Assembly: GCF_042853465.1 (NCBI RefSeq)
Contig: NZ_AP031497.1
Coordinates: forward strand, 4,154,001 to 4,218,000
Origin: Simiduia litorea
Lineage (GTDB): Bacteria > Pseudomonadota > Gammaproteobacteria > Pseudomonadales > Cellvibrionaceae
Length of the DNA: 64,000 nt
Direction of reading: 5' to 3'
Made by a program: the position numbers and the translations under genes. This document shows, in pieces, positions 21,474 through 31,181 of the stretch. The notes below the pieces were generated by a model. It worked only from the letters and a program-made list of their open reading frames with translations, was not told where the DNA came from and did not search any database. The first letter of the stretch is position 1, and each line of letters opens with the position of its first letter.

Positions 21474-24401
21474 CTAAACCCCGCCTACGGGGATGGGTGA
21501 TGGACCCAACAGTCGTTGCCAAATGGCTTCAACTTCAGTGCGCTCTGGGCGGAATTGGCTGTCATCAAGGGTAACGCTTTGGCGTTGTAGCGCCAGCGCA
21601 TGCCCCATTGATCGGTAGGCTTTGTAGGCTCTAATCAGGCTGGCCACATCTTCAGTAGCCATTAGATTTGCGTCTTCGAGACAGCCGAGTATGCGAATGT
21701 TATCCGAGTATCGCACCAGTGCCGGCACTTGGTGGGCCCAAGCTAAAGCCGCGTATTGAACCATAAATTCAATATCGACGATACCTCCGGCATCTTGCTT
21801 CAGGTGGAAGCCAGCTTTGTTGCCTGAACCGAGGCTGACGCGCATTTTTTCCCGCATCGTCACCACATCTTCGGCAAGTTTGGGCAAATCACGCGGCACA
21901 CATAGCAGCGCTAAACGCAGCTGCTCGAATTTATGGGCCAGTTCGCTATTGCCGCACACCACCCGACCACGCACTAGCGCCTGCTGCTCCCAAGTCCAGG
22001 CCTCGCCGCGCTGGTATTTCTCGAAGGCGCTGAGCGAGGTGACCAACATGCCCGAATTGCCCGATGGCCGAAGCCGCATATCTACTTCGTACAGCTGGCC
22101 AGACACGGTTTGGGTGTTCAGGATATGGATCATCTTCTGCCCCATGCGGGTGTAGAAGGTTTGGTTGTCGATACTGCGCTCGCCGTCGGTCTGGCCATTG
22201 ATATCGGTGTCGTGCACAAACACCAAATCTAAATCTGAGCCATGGCCGAGCTCGATACCGCCCAACTTGCCGTAGCCCACCACGATAAACTCGGCTGTCT
22301 CGGCCAAAAGGCTTGGATCCGACGACTGAGCTGGGTAGCCATGGCGCGCCACCATCATTTCCCACGTCAGCTGCTGCACATACTCTAAAACCGCCTCGGC
22401 CAGCCAGGTTAAGTAATCACTCACTTTCATCAGGGGCAAGACACCAGCGACTTCACTGGCGGCAACCCGCAGGCCGTGCGCCATGCGAAAATAGCGCAGC
22501 GCCTCCATTTGCGCCTCCAAATCATCGCGATTAATCCGCAAGGTTACCTGCCGTAGCTCATCCGCGAGTTGCGCTCGGTCGGGCGGGCTGTACAGGCTGC
22601 GTGGGTCGATCAGCTCGTCGAGCAAGGCCGGGTGCTTGCTCAGTTGATCGGCGATCCACTCACTTGCGGCGCACAGTTTTACTAACTGTGCGAGTGCGGC
22701 CGGGTTTTCTATCAAGAGCACTAAGTAGGCCGAGCGCCTGAGTACCGCGGTCACTAAATTCAACACCCGCTGTAAGGTTGCCGCTTTCGCCGACTCCTGC
22801 TCTATCATGGCCATCAGCCGGGGCATAAACCGATCGAAGCGGTCGCGGCCGCTGGCTTGCATCATGCTCAGGGCGCGCTGACTATAAAGATCCTTGAGAT
22901 GTTTATAGATATCAGCAGGTTCATCAAAATGTCGCGCCAACAGCCAAGCTTCTGCGCTGGCCTGATCGGGCATATCCGCAAGAAAACTCTGCCACTGCAC
23001 AATATCTGACTCTTCCGCCGCCTCGGCTTCATCATCGGGGTCGGCAATCACGGCCTTAAATTCTTGGTGCACAAAGTGCCGGTGTTGCTCTAGTCGCCGA
23101 TAAAAACTATCCCAGCTATCAAACCCCATCACCCAAGCGAAGCGTTCCTGTGCTGCCGGTTCCATGGGTAAGGACTGGGTTTGCTTATCGGCCAAGGCCT
23201 GGATGGCGTGCTCGGTGTGGCGCAAGAACTCATAGGCGCGACTCAAGGCTTGTTGCGAGGCCAGCGGAATTAACGCCCAGTCGGCCAACAATGCCAGTAA
23301 TGGCAAGACCCGCCGCTCGCGTAGCTGTTCATCGCGACCACCGCGAATCAACTGAAACGCTTGGCCGATAAACTCCACTTCGCGAATGCCACCGGCACCC
23401 AGCTTTACATCTTCCTGCAAGCCCTTGCGATGCACTTCGCGGCTAATCATGGTCTTCATGCTGCGCAGGGATTCAAAGGCGGAGAAGTCCACGTACTTGC
23501 GGTAGGTAAATGGCGTTAACAGCGCCATTAATTTATCGGCCGCCTGTGCACCGCCCCGCCCCACCCACGCCACCGGTCGCGCTTTAATCATGGCAAAGCG
23601 TTCCCAATCTCGGCCTTGGGTTTGGTAGTAATCTTCGATGGCATTGAAATTAGAAACTAAGGCGCCGGAATCACCGTGCGGGCGCAAGCGCATATCGATG
23701 CGAAAGCAAAAACCATCGACGGTCACTGTGTCTAAACTTTTTATTAAACGCTGACTCAGCTTAAGAAAAAACTGTTGGTTGTCGATAGTGTTTTTACCAC
23801 TATTTTCTGCGGTAAATTGCGTTTCTCCGGATTCAGGAAAGGCAAAAATTAAATCGATATCCGAGGAGAGATTTAACTCCCAAGCGCCTAGCTTGCCCAT
23901 CCCCAGTACCACCATGGCTTGGGGCAAACCCGATTGACGCCCCATAGGCGTGCCGTATTGTTGGCACAACTTTGGGTAGTGCCAGGCCAAGGCCGCCTCG
24001 ATTAAATGCGACGCCAGTTCAGTCAAGTCTGCGGTCGATTCAGCGACCGAGGCTAGGCCATTAAACTCGCGCCAAATAATGCGAAGTTGCTGTTGCTGCC
24101 GAAATTGACGCAGCAATCGATTAAAACTGTCTTCGGTTTCGTCGCCGTTAAGTTGTTGAGTGATTTGATCTTTGAAGGCTTTGCGTGGCGCATCCGCGCT
24201 CAGCACTAAATACGCTAACCACTCGGGATGCTTTTGCAATTCCTGCGCGGCATAGTCGCTAGCCAATAAAAGCCGCGCCAATTGCAAGAGTTCAGTGTCT
24301 GCCAGTGCTTCTGCACCAGCAATGCCGGTTTGCGATGAAGTAATGATTTTGGCAAGCGATGGCGGCAGTGCAGAAATATTAGCGAGAGGTAAATCTGACA
24401 T
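21474..24401 (-). CDS. glnE: Glutamine synthetase adenylyltransferase/deadenylylase
   Basis: The 975-residue enzyme sets glutamine synthetase activity by adding or removing AMP. Two nucleotidyltransferase domains are visible, with DxD motifs in LSSDIDLIFAF (N-terminal, near 190) and GHGSDLDLVFVHD (C-terminal, near 710). Each is followed by a GlnD/PII-uridylyltransferase-type helical part. Length is near E. coli GlnE (946). The start at 24399-24401 follows AAGGAATGCT; an ATG nine codons upstream lacks such a site. Confidence 0.96.
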   Translation of the reverse strand: MSDLPLANISALPPSLAKIITSSQTGIAGAEALADTELLQLARLLLASDYAAQELQKHPEWLAYLVLSADAPRKAFKDQITQQLNGDETEDSFNRLLRQFRQQQQLRIIWREFNGLASVAESTADLTELASHLIEAALAWHYPKLCQQYGTPMGRQSGLPQAMVVLGMGKLGAWELNLSSDIDLIFAFPESGETQFTAENSGKNTIDNQQFFLKLSQRLIKSLDTVTVDGFCFRIDMRLRPHGDSGALVSNFNAIEDYYQTQGRDWERFAMIKARPVAWVGRGGAQAADKLMALLTPFTYRKYVDFSAFESLRSMKTMISREVHRKGLQEDVKLGAGGIREVEFIGQAFQLIRGGRDEQLRERRVLPLLALLADWALIPLASQQALSRAYEFLRHTEHAIQALADKQTQSLPMEPAAQERFAWVMGFDSWDSFYRRLEQHRHFVHQEFKAVIADPDDEAEAAEESDIVQWQSFLADMPDQASAEAWLLARHFDEPADIYKHLKDLYSQRALSMMQASGRDRFDRFMPRLMAMIEQESAKAATLQRVLNLVTAVLRRSAYLVLLIENPAALAQLVKLCAASEWIADQLSKHPALLDELIDPRSLYSPPDRAQLADELRQVTLRINRDDLEAQMEALRYFRMAHGLRVAASEVAGVLPLMKVSDYLTWLAEAVLEYVQQLTWEMMVARHGYPAQSSDPSLLAETAEFIVVGYGKLGGIELGHGSDLDLVFVHDTDINGQTDGERSIDNQTFYTRMGQKMIHILNTQTVSGQLYEVDMRLRPSGNSGMLVTSLSAFEKYQRGEAWTWEQQALVRGRVVCGNSELAHKFEQLRLALLCVPRDLPKLAEDVVTMREKMRVSLGSGNKAGFHLKQDAGGIVDIEFMVQYAALAWAHQVPALVRYSDNIRILGCLEDANLMATEDVASLIRAYKAYRSMGHALALQRQSVTLDDSQFRPERTEVEAIWQRLLGPSPIPVGGV

Positions 24402-24461
24402 AGCATTCCTTAACGCGGATATTTTCAATCGCTCAAAGCGAGTTTCAGTTTCGCCCTAGCT

Positions 24462-24491
24462 TTTTGCTTTTGCTTTTGCTTTTGCTTTTGC
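24462..24491. repeat. Hexanucleotide tandem repeat, 5 x TTTTGC
   Basis: Five perfect copies of TTTTGC lie between glnE and the 3' end of the GspE-type gene. It is the third intergenic simple repeat beside a gene end in this window. Confidence 0.9.
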
Positions 24492-24509
24492 TAGCAACTA
24501 GAGACTTTT

Positions 24510-26279
24510 TTAATCTCGGTCCGGCGCTGGCGCCACGCGCATCACTTCTTCAATGGTGGTTAACCCAGCGCCGACTTTTTGCGCGCCCGATAAACGCAGC
24601 GTACGCATGCCTTCTTTCACCGCCTGCTTGCGCAGCACCATTAAATCGCCGTCGTCTTTGATCAGCGCCTTGACCGAATCGCTCAGCATCATAATTTCAT
24701 AGATCGCTAAACGGCCAAGATAACCGGTATTGCGACACTCTAAACAACCCACCGGTCTATAAATTTTTGTTGGCGCCTGAGCTTTCCAAGGTGCAACCAA
24801 TTGCTGCCAAGCCGCGGCGTCAACTTCCGTCGCTTCTTTGCAGTGCGGACACAGTGTGCGCACCAAGCGCTGTGCCATCACCCCCAACACCGACGCCTTA
24901 ATCAAGTAGGACGGCACACCTAAGTCCACCATACGGGCGATCGCGGCCGGTGCATCGTTGGTGTGCAAGGTAGATAACACCAAGTGACCTGTCAGCGACG
25001 CCTGAATTGCCATTTCGGCGGTTTCGATATCGCGGATCTCACCTACCATTATGATGTCGGGATCTTGTCGCATCAGGGTGCGGATACCCGCGGCAAAATC
25101 TAAACCGATGTTATGTTGCACTTGTGTTTGATTGAAGGCATCTTCCACCATTTCAATCGGATCTTCGATGGTAGACACATTCACTTCATCGGTGGCGATG
25201 CGCTTCAACGATGAATACAGTGTGGTGGTTTTACCCGAACCCGTAGGGCCGGTTACCAGCACGATACCGTTGGGGCGCGACAGCATGTCTTGCCACAGCG
25301 CTAAATCCTCGCCCACTAACCCCAGTTGTTCGAATGAACGCAACAGTACGTCCGGGTCGAAAATACGCAGCACCATCTTTTCGCCAAAGGCGGTGGGCAG
25401 GGTTGATAAACGCAGCTCCACTTCATTGCCTTCCGGACTTTTAGTTTTAATGCGCCCGTCTTGTGGTTTGCGTTTTTCTGCCACGTTCATGCGGCCCAAC
25501 ACTTTTAAGCGCGAGGTCACGGCGGTGGCCACATTCATGGGTAATTCATAAACTTGGTGCAAAACGCCATCGATGCGAAAGCGCACCCGCCCAACGTTGC
25601 GACGCGGTTCTAAGTGGATATCGCTGGCGCGCTGCTCGAAGGCGTACTGCAATAACCAGTCGACAATATTCACAATGTGTTGGTCGTTGGCTTCTGGGTC
25701 TTTGACCGCACCCACTTCCAATAGCTGTTCGAAATTATTCACCACCGAGGTGGCGGCGCCGCCCACGCCCGAAATCGATTTCGCCAGCGAATAGAACTCC
25801 ACGGTATAGCGCTCTATATCATCTGGATCGGCAATCACTTTGGTGATGTGACGTCTCGCGGTATGGGTCAACTGCTCAACCCAGGTGTGCACATGAGGTT
25901 CGGCCGTCGCCACGACCAACTCATCGGGCTTGACGGCCACACAGAGAATTTTATGGCGCTTGGCAAAGGCGAAGGACATCACCTCGGTAATTTTCGACAC
26001 GTTGATTTCAAGCGGGTCGATGTTGCACCAATCCAATTTGGCCCGCTCGGCTAGCCAACGCGACAGGCGCTCGCCATCCAAGGTTTTTCCGCTAGTGGTT
26101 TGATCGATCAATTTTCGACCGGCAATCACGGATAGGGGGTTCTTGTCTTTCTGCTTGGCCGATAAGGGTGTACCCGACAACAGGTTAGCGTCGCCTTGCG
26201 AGACGCGGCCATCCTCCACCAGCGCTAATAAAATATTGCGTAATTCGAGTGGACGATCGGGGGTAGCCAATTGATTCAT
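24510..26279 (-). CDS. gspE: Type II secretion / type IV pilus-like ATPase (GspE/PilB)
   Basis: The 589-residue secretion ATPase has an N-terminal MshEN-like part (residues about 30-170) and a RecA-type domain with Walker A (GPTGSGKTTTLY, near 345), Asp box (STIEDPIE), Walker B (DPDIIMVGEIRD), His box (LSTLHTNDA) and a zinc site made by CPHC and CLEC. No gsp or pil genes lie nearby, so the partner system is unknown; lone gspE-like genes are common in Pseudomonas relatives. It shares a 170-bp divergent region with the DUF47 gene. Confidence 0.9.
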   Translation of the reverse strand: MNQLATPDRPLELRNILLALVEDGRVSQGDANLLSGTPLSAKQKDKNPLSVIAGRKLIDQTTSGKTLDGERLSRWLAERAKLDWCNIDPLEINVSKITEVMSFAFAKRHKILCVAVKPDELVVATAEPHVHTWVEQLTHTARRHITKVIADPDDIERYTVEFYSLAKSISGVGGAATSVVNNFEQLLEVGAVKDPEANDQHIVNIVDWLLQYAFEQRASDIHLEPRRNVGRVRFRIDGVLHQVYELPMNVATAVTSRLKVLGRMNVAEKRKPQDGRIKTKSPEGNEVELRLSTLPTAFGEKMVLRIFDPDVLLRSFEQLGLVGEDLALWQDMLSRPNGIVLVTGPTGSGKTTTLYSSLKRIATDEVNVSTIEDPIEMVEDAFNQTQVQHNIGLDFAAGIRTLMRQDPDIIMVGEIRDIETAEMAIQASLTGHLVLSTLHTNDAPAAIARMVDLGVPSYLIKASVLGVMAQRLVRTLCPHCKEATEVDAAAWQQLVAPWKAQAPTKIYRPVGCLECRNTGYLGRLAIYEIMMLSDSVKALIKDDGDLMVLRKQAVKEGMRTLRLSGAQKVGAGLTTIEEVMRVAPAPDRD

Positions 26280-26449
26280 AGTCCCTCACTGTGGCGGTTG
26301 GCGGCAGTGCTGAATGTACCACAGCGGCGCAGCGTCTACACTGAGGCACGCCCAATAACCAAACGAGAGCAACCAGCGCGCGAATTCGAGCGTGACCCCT
26401 GTCACATGAATCCTTATACTGCGCGCTCTGATTCTAGGGAGAACAGACA

Positions 26450-27130
26450 ATGCCTAGCGCCAACCCCTTTGCCATCCTATTTGGTAAATCGCCGATCAAG
26501 CCCATGCAAGAGCATATGGCCGTGGTTGCCGATGCCGCCAATTTGCTAAAACCCTTCTTTGAAGCCGTGATTGCCGGTGATTGGGTTAAAGCCGCCGACG
26601 TGCAAAACAACATCCACCAGCTCGAAAACGAAGCAGACAAGCTGAAAAAGCAACTGCGTTTGCACCTGCCGAAGAGCCTGTTTCTGCCCGTGCCGCGGTC
26701 AGACCTTTTAGAGTTATTGTCTGGGCAAGATAAAATTGCCAACCGCGCCAAAGACATCGCCGGCATCATGCTCGGCCGCAAGATGAAGCTACCCAAGGCT
26801 TTGGGCGAGCAAATGTTAGCGTTCGTCGACTCAGCCGTGGCTACAGTAGCGCAATCGCTGACCGCCATTAACGAGCTGGATGAGCTACTGGAAACCGGCT
26901 TTGCCGGGCGCGAGTTAAATATCGTCGAAAATATGATCAGCGAACTGGATTCGCTGGAAAATCGCGCCGATGAAATGGAAGTCACTATACGCGCCGCGCT
27001 ATTTGCGCTGGAGTCTGAAATGCCGCCAGTGGACGTGATGTTCCTGTACCGGGTTATCGATTGGGTCGGCGATGTCGCCGACCGCGCACAAAAAGTAGGT
27101 AGCCGATTAGAGCTGCTGCTAGCGCGCTAA
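26450..27130 (+). CDS. DUF47/TIGR00153 protein, PhoU-like
   Basis: The 226-residue helical protein belongs to the DUF47 family, distant relatives of PhoU that sit next to Pit phosphate transporters. It shows long amphipathic helices (HQLENEADKLKKQL, ISELDSLENRADEMEV) with the acidic E/D-x3-D/E patterns that bind metals in PhoU. It is 27 bp upstream of pit on the same strand, so the pair probably forms an operon and this protein may regulate the transporter. AGGGAGAA precedes the ATG. Confidence 0.9.
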   Translation: MPSANPFAILFGKSPIKPMQEHMAVVADAANLLKPFFEAVIAGDWVKAADVQNNIHQLENEADKLKKQLRLHLPKSLFLPVPRSDLLELLSGQDKIANRAKDIAGIMLGRKMKLPKALGEQMLAFVDSAVATVAQSLTAINELDELLETGFAGRELNIVENMISELDSLENRADEMEVTIRAALFALESEMPPVDVMFLYRVIDWVGDVADRAQKVGSRLELLLAR

Positions 27131-27157
27131 GCGCTTCCATTACTGCGGAGATTTTCC

Positions 27158-28426
27158 ATGTCAATTATTGCTGAATACGGCCACATCTTTATTATTATGG
27201 CCTGTATTTTTGGCCTCTTTATGGCCTGGGGCGTTGGCGCCAACGACGTTGCCAACGCCATGGGTACGTCTGTCGGCTCGAAAGCGTTAACCATTAAGCA
27301 GGCGATTATTATCGCTATGGTGTTCGAGTTTTTAGGGGCCTATCTCGCCGGTGGCGAAGTTACGGAGACGATCCGTAAGGGTATTATCGACCCATCCGCT
27401 ATTGCCGATACGCCCGAATTACTCGTGTACGGCATGATGGCCGCACTCTTGGCTGCAGGCACCTGGCTGTTGATCGCGTCGATGCTGGGCTGGCCGGTAT
27501 CAACCACCCATTCCATCGTCGGTGCTATCGTGGGCTTCGCCGTGGCGGGCATCTCTATCGATGCGGTGTCTTGGGGCAAAGTGGGCACTATTGCAGCCAG
27601 TTGGGTGGTGTCGCCCATACTCGCCGGCACCCTGTCCTTTATGCTCTTTCGCAGCGTTCAACGGCTGATTTTAGACACCGAAAACCCGCTCGAGAATGCC
27701 CGTCGCTATGTGCCCTTTTACATGTTTGGCGTCGGTTTCCTAATCAGCATGGTCACTATGCTGAAAGGTTTGAAGCACGTATTCAAAGATTCAGGCCTGA
27801 GCTTTAGCTTCATTGAATCTGTCGGAATCTCAGCGCTACTGGGGCTGTTAGTCGCCGGCTTCGGTATTTACCTGCTGAAGCAAATTAAACCCGTCAGCAC
27901 CAGCGAATCGCGCTTTGCCAACGTCGAGCAAGTGTTTGCCATCCTAATGATTTTTACCGCTTGCTCTATGGCCTTTGCGCACGGCTCTAACGATGTCGCC
28001 AACGCCGTTGGCCCGATGGCGTCCATTGTTGCCACCGTCAAAACCGGTGCCATAGGCGCTAAGGCCATGATGCCAGCCTGGATTCTGCTGGTAGGCGCTA
28101 TCGGTATCGTCATCGGCTTGGCCACCTATGGCTATAAAGTGATGGCGACCATCGGCAAAAAAATTACCGAACTCACCCCAAGCCGTGGCTTTGCCGCCGA
28201 GTTGGGTGCCGCTGGTACCGTGGTATTGGCCTCTGGCACGGGCTTACCCATTTCCACCACCCACACCTTGGTGGGTGCGGTGCTGGGCGTTGGCTTAGCG
28301 CGCGGCATCGGCGCGCTCAACATGCGCGTAATTGGCAGTATTTTCCTGTCTTGGATTGTGACACTGCCGGCCGGCGCACTATTGGCGATTATTTTCTTCT
28401 ATATTTTTAAAGGCTTATTTAGCTAA
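27158..28426 (+). CDS. pit: Low-affinity inorganic phosphate transporter Pit
   Basis: The 422-residue membrane protein is a PiT/PHO4 family permease, importing metal-phosphate with protons. Two signature repeats are clear: GANDVANAMGTSVGSKALT near residue 28 and GSNDVANAVGPMA near 278, and each half closes with a STTHSIVGA/STTHTLVGA element. About ten membrane helices are predicted. A stem-loop at 28451-28476 probably ends the DUF47-pit transcript. Confidence 0.95.
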   Translation: MSIIAEYGHIFIIMACIFGLFMAWGVGANDVANAMGTSVGSKALTIKQAIIIAMVFEFLGAYLAGGEVTETIRKGIIDPSAIADTPELLVYGMMAALLAAGTWLLIASMLGWPVSTTHSIVGAIVGFAVAGISIDAVSWGKVGTIAASWVVSPILAGTLSFMLFRSVQRLILDTENPLENARRYVPFYMFGVGFLISMVTMLKGLKHVFKDSGLSFSFIESVGISALLGLLVAGFGIYLLKQIKPVSTSESRFANVEQVFAILMIFTACSMAFAHGSNDVANAVGPMASIVATVKTGAIGAKAMMPAWILLVGAIGIVIGLATYGYKVMATIGKKITELTPSRGFAAELGAAGTVVLASGTGLPISTTHTLVGAVLGVGLARGIGALNMRVIGSIFLSWIVTLPAGALLAIIFFYIFKGLFS

Positions 28427-28450
28427 ATTGGTTTAAAAATATCGCTAGAA

Positions 28451-28480
28451 ATGAAGGCGCCTAGTGGCGCCTTCATTGTT
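28451..28480 (+). terminator. Terminator after pit
   Basis: ATGAAGGCGCC and GGCGCCTTCAT form a perfect 11-bp stem around a TAGT loop, followed by a short T-rich tail (TGTTT). Confidence 0.75.
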
Positions 28481-28558
28481 TATAGCCGGCGAACATTGCA
28501 CAATCATGGCCACTAACCGCGTCCCCGGCGTTCGCGCAATCACTTCTAGGATGGATGC

Positions 28559-29707
28559 ATGACCGATTTGAAGCAGTACCGCCAAGCGCTCGGCCAACTA
28601 GTTGCCCTGCCATCGGTCAGTTGTGCCTCACCGCGACTAGACATGAGTAACCGGCAGGTGGTGGATTTGCTCGCCAACTGGTTTGCCGACTTGGGCTTCA
28701 AAACTCAGGTCGAGGCGCTGCCCGGCCAACCCAACAAAGCCAATTTGATAGCGACGCTCGGCAGCGGTGAAGGTGGCTTAGTCTTGGCGGGCCATACTGA
28801 TACCGTGCCATTTGATGAACACAGCTGGGATCAAGACCCCTTTAAGCTGACCGAAAAACACGATCGGCTGTACGGCTTAGGCGCCACCGATATGAAGGGC
28901 TTTTTCCCGGTCATCCTCGCGGCGGTAAAAGATTTCAGGCATAAGCCTTTGAAGGCGCCGCTGACCATCATCGCCACAGCCGACGAAGAAACGTCCATGG
29001 CTGGCGCGCGCGCCTTGGCTAAACAGCATCATCACCAGGCGCGCGCCGCGATCATAGGCGAACCCACAGGCTTGAAGCCCATCCGCATGCACAAGGGCAT
29101 TATGATGGAAGCCGTGCACGTGCGCGGCCACAGCGGTCACTCCTCGGACCCAGCACTGGGCAATAACGCGCTGGAGGCCATGAACATTGTGATGGCTGAC
29201 CTATTAAGCTTCCGCCACGAATTACAAAGCAAATACCAACACGCCGGTTTTGCCGTCACTGTGCCAACCCTGAATTTGGGCTGCATTCACGGAGGCGACA
29301 ACCCCAATCGCATTTGTGGCGACTGCGAGCTGCAGTTCGATCTGCGCAGCCTGCCCGGCATGGACAACCAGCAGCTGCATGCCGAGTTGGACCACCGGCT
29401 GGCACCGTTAGCACAGCGGCTTAACGTGGATATTACCCTGCGCTCGTTGTTCGACGATGTACCTGCCTTTGAGCAGGCCGCCGACAGCCAGCTAGTGCTG
29501 CAGTGCGAAGCGCTCACGGGTAATGCGGCTGTCAGCGCCGCTTTCGCCACTGAGGCTCCTTTTCTGCAGCAATTAGGTATGGAGACCGTCGTCTTGGGCC
29601 CAGGCTCTATCGATCAGGCACACCAACCCAATGAATTTATTCCTCTAGACCAAATTGCCCCCGCCGTTACCGTGCTGCAGCAATTAATTCGTCACTACTG
29701 TTGTTAA
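28559..29707 (+). CDS. argE: Acetylornithine deacetylase
   Basis: The 382-residue M20 metallopeptidase-type enzyme releases ornithine from N-acetylornithine in arginine synthesis. Metal ligands are visible in AGHTDTVPF (near 79), GATDMKG and TADEETSMAGA, and the dimerisation domain lies near residues 180-290 (VRGHSGHSSDP). Length equals the E. coli enzyme (383). It is followed 24 bp later by argA, giving first-step and deacetylation genes in one operon. Confidence 0.94.
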   Translation: MTDLKQYRQALGQLVALPSVSCASPRLDMSNRQVVDLLANWFADLGFKTQVEALPGQPNKANLIATLGSGEGGLVLAGHTDTVPFDEHSWDQDPFKLTEKHDRLYGLGATDMKGFFPVILAAVKDFRHKPLKAPLTIIATADEETSMAGARALAKQHHHQARAAIIGEPTGLKPIRMHKGIMMEAVHVRGHSGHSSDPALGNNALEAMNIVMADLLSFRHELQSKYQHAGFAVTVPTLNLGCIHGGDNPNRICGDCELQFDLRSLPGMDNQQLHAELDHRLAPLAQRLNVDITLRSLFDDVPAFEQAADSQLVLQCEALTGNAAVSAAFATEAPFLQQLGMETVVLGPGSIDQAHQPNEFIPLDQIAPAVTVLQQLIRHYCC

Positions 29708-29731
29708 TACAAGGTTAAGTAAGGCTTATCC

Positions 29732-31069
29732 ATGACTCAGGAAAACACCAAACCCATGGCACAACAATACGTTGATTGGTTCCGCGACTCATCGCCCTAC
29801 ATCAACGCGCACCGAGGCAAAACCTTCGTGCTCATGCTACCTGGGGAAGCCGTCAGGCACCCGAATTTTGCCAATATTATTTACGACATAGCGCTGCTGA
29901 ACAGCTTAGGTGTGCGCCTTGTTATCGTGCACGGCACGCGTCCGCAAGTTGAGGAGCGGCTGGAGCTGGCAGAAATGGATTCGCTGTTCCACGAAAATCT
30001 GCGCATCACCGACCCCCAAGCCATGAGCGCCATCATCCAAGCGGCGGGCGAGGTGCGAGTCGATATCGAGGCTGCGCTATCCACGGGCCTGCCCAACTCA
30101 CCCATGCACGGCGCTCATATTCAGGCGGTCAGCGGTAACTTTATCACCGGCATGCCGCTCGGCGTGATCGACGGCACCGACCTACAATTTACCGGTAAAG
30201 TTCGCCGCATCAACACCAAGACCATGCAGCAGTCGCTCGATTTGGGCGCGATTTTGATTGTCTCACCTCTCGGCTACTCACCCACGGGCGAAGTATTTAA
30301 TTTGAGTTTCGCCGAAGTCGCCACACAAGTGGCGATCAACCTCAACGCCGACAAGATCGTCAGCTTTGTGGAAGGCCATGGCGTGGAGGATGAAAACGGC
30401 GGCTTGATTCGCGAATTTATGCTGCACGAGGCGGAGCAATACCTCAACAACGAAAACAGCCGTCCGGCGCACGGCAGCCGACTGGCATTAAATGCCTGCT
30501 TCCAAGCCTGTACCAAGGGCGTACCACGCGCGCAGATCGTCTCCTTTAGCGACGACGGTGCTTTTTTGAAGGAGCTATTCACCCGCGATGGCAGCGGCAC
30601 CATGGTGTATCGCGACAATTACGAACAATTGCGCACCGCGTCAATCGACGATGTGGGCGGTATTATCGAACTTATCGAGCCCTTAGAAAAAGCCGGCATT
30701 TTGGTGCGCCGATCGCGCGAAATACTGGAAAGCGAGATCGAAAAGTTCTCGGTACTGGAAAAAGACGGCACCATACTCGCCTGCGCCGCGCTCTATCCTT
30801 ATTCGACCGGTGCCGCGGAATTAGCTTGCGTGGTGACCCACCCCAGCTACCAAAAGGGCGGCCGCGCTGCCAAATTGCTGCATCAGCTAGAGCGCCATGC
30901 CATGCGCGCCGGCATTAAAGAGCTGTTTGTGCTCACCACCCAAACGGCACACTGGTTTTTGGAGCAGGGTTTTGTGCCCGGCGATATCGAGACGCTACCC
31001 ATTGAGAAGCAATCTCTTTATAACTATCAGCGTAAATCGAAAATATTCACTAAGCGTTTGGCTATTTAG
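29732..31069 (+). CDS. argA: N-acetylglutamate synthase
   Basis: The 445-residue enzyme acetylates glutamate, the first and feedback-regulated step of arginine synthesis. The N-terminal part (residues about 25-290) is an amino acid kinase fold that binds arginine (VIVHGTRPQVEERL). The C-terminal GNAT domain holds the acetyl-CoA loop (VTHPSYQKGGRAAKLL). Length is close to E. coli ArgA (443). It lies directly downstream of argE. Confidence 0.95.
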   Translation: MTQENTKPMAQQYVDWFRDSSPYINAHRGKTFVLMLPGEAVRHPNFANIIYDIALLNSLGVRLVIVHGTRPQVEERLELAEMDSLFHENLRITDPQAMSAIIQAAGEVRVDIEAALSTGLPNSPMHGAHIQAVSGNFITGMPLGVIDGTDLQFTGKVRRINTKTMQQSLDLGAILIVSPLGYSPTGEVFNLSFAEVATQVAINLNADKIVSFVEGHGVEDENGGLIREFMLHEAEQYLNNENSRPAHGSRLALNACFQACTKGVPRAQIVSFSDDGAFLKELFTRDGSGTMVYRDNYEQLRTASIDDVGGIIELIEPLEKAGILVRRSREILESEIEKFSVLEKDGTILACAALYPYSTGAAELACVVTHPSYQKGGRAAKLLHQLERHAMRAGIKELFVLTTQTAHWFLEQGFVPGDIETLPIEKQSLYNYQRKSKIFTKRLAI

Positions 31070-31103
31070 CGCGTTTTACTGCTAACAAACCGCCCTAAAT
31101 ACT

Positions 31104-31145
31104 CGGCCGGCCGCAGCCTTTCTGGTATGCTTGCCGGCCGTTTTT
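31104..31145 (+). terminator. Hairpin and T-run between argA and ilvD
   Basis: CGGCCGGC (31104-31111) pairs with GCCGGCCG (31133-31140) and is followed by TTTTT. It is a good intrinsic terminator for argE-argA, but it ends only 36 bases before the ilvD start, leaving little room for a promoter after it. It could instead act as an attenuator in an ilvD leader. Confidence 0.75.
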
Positions 31146-31181
31146 ATTGCAATACATCTATCAGACTTCCGGAGTCGTCTC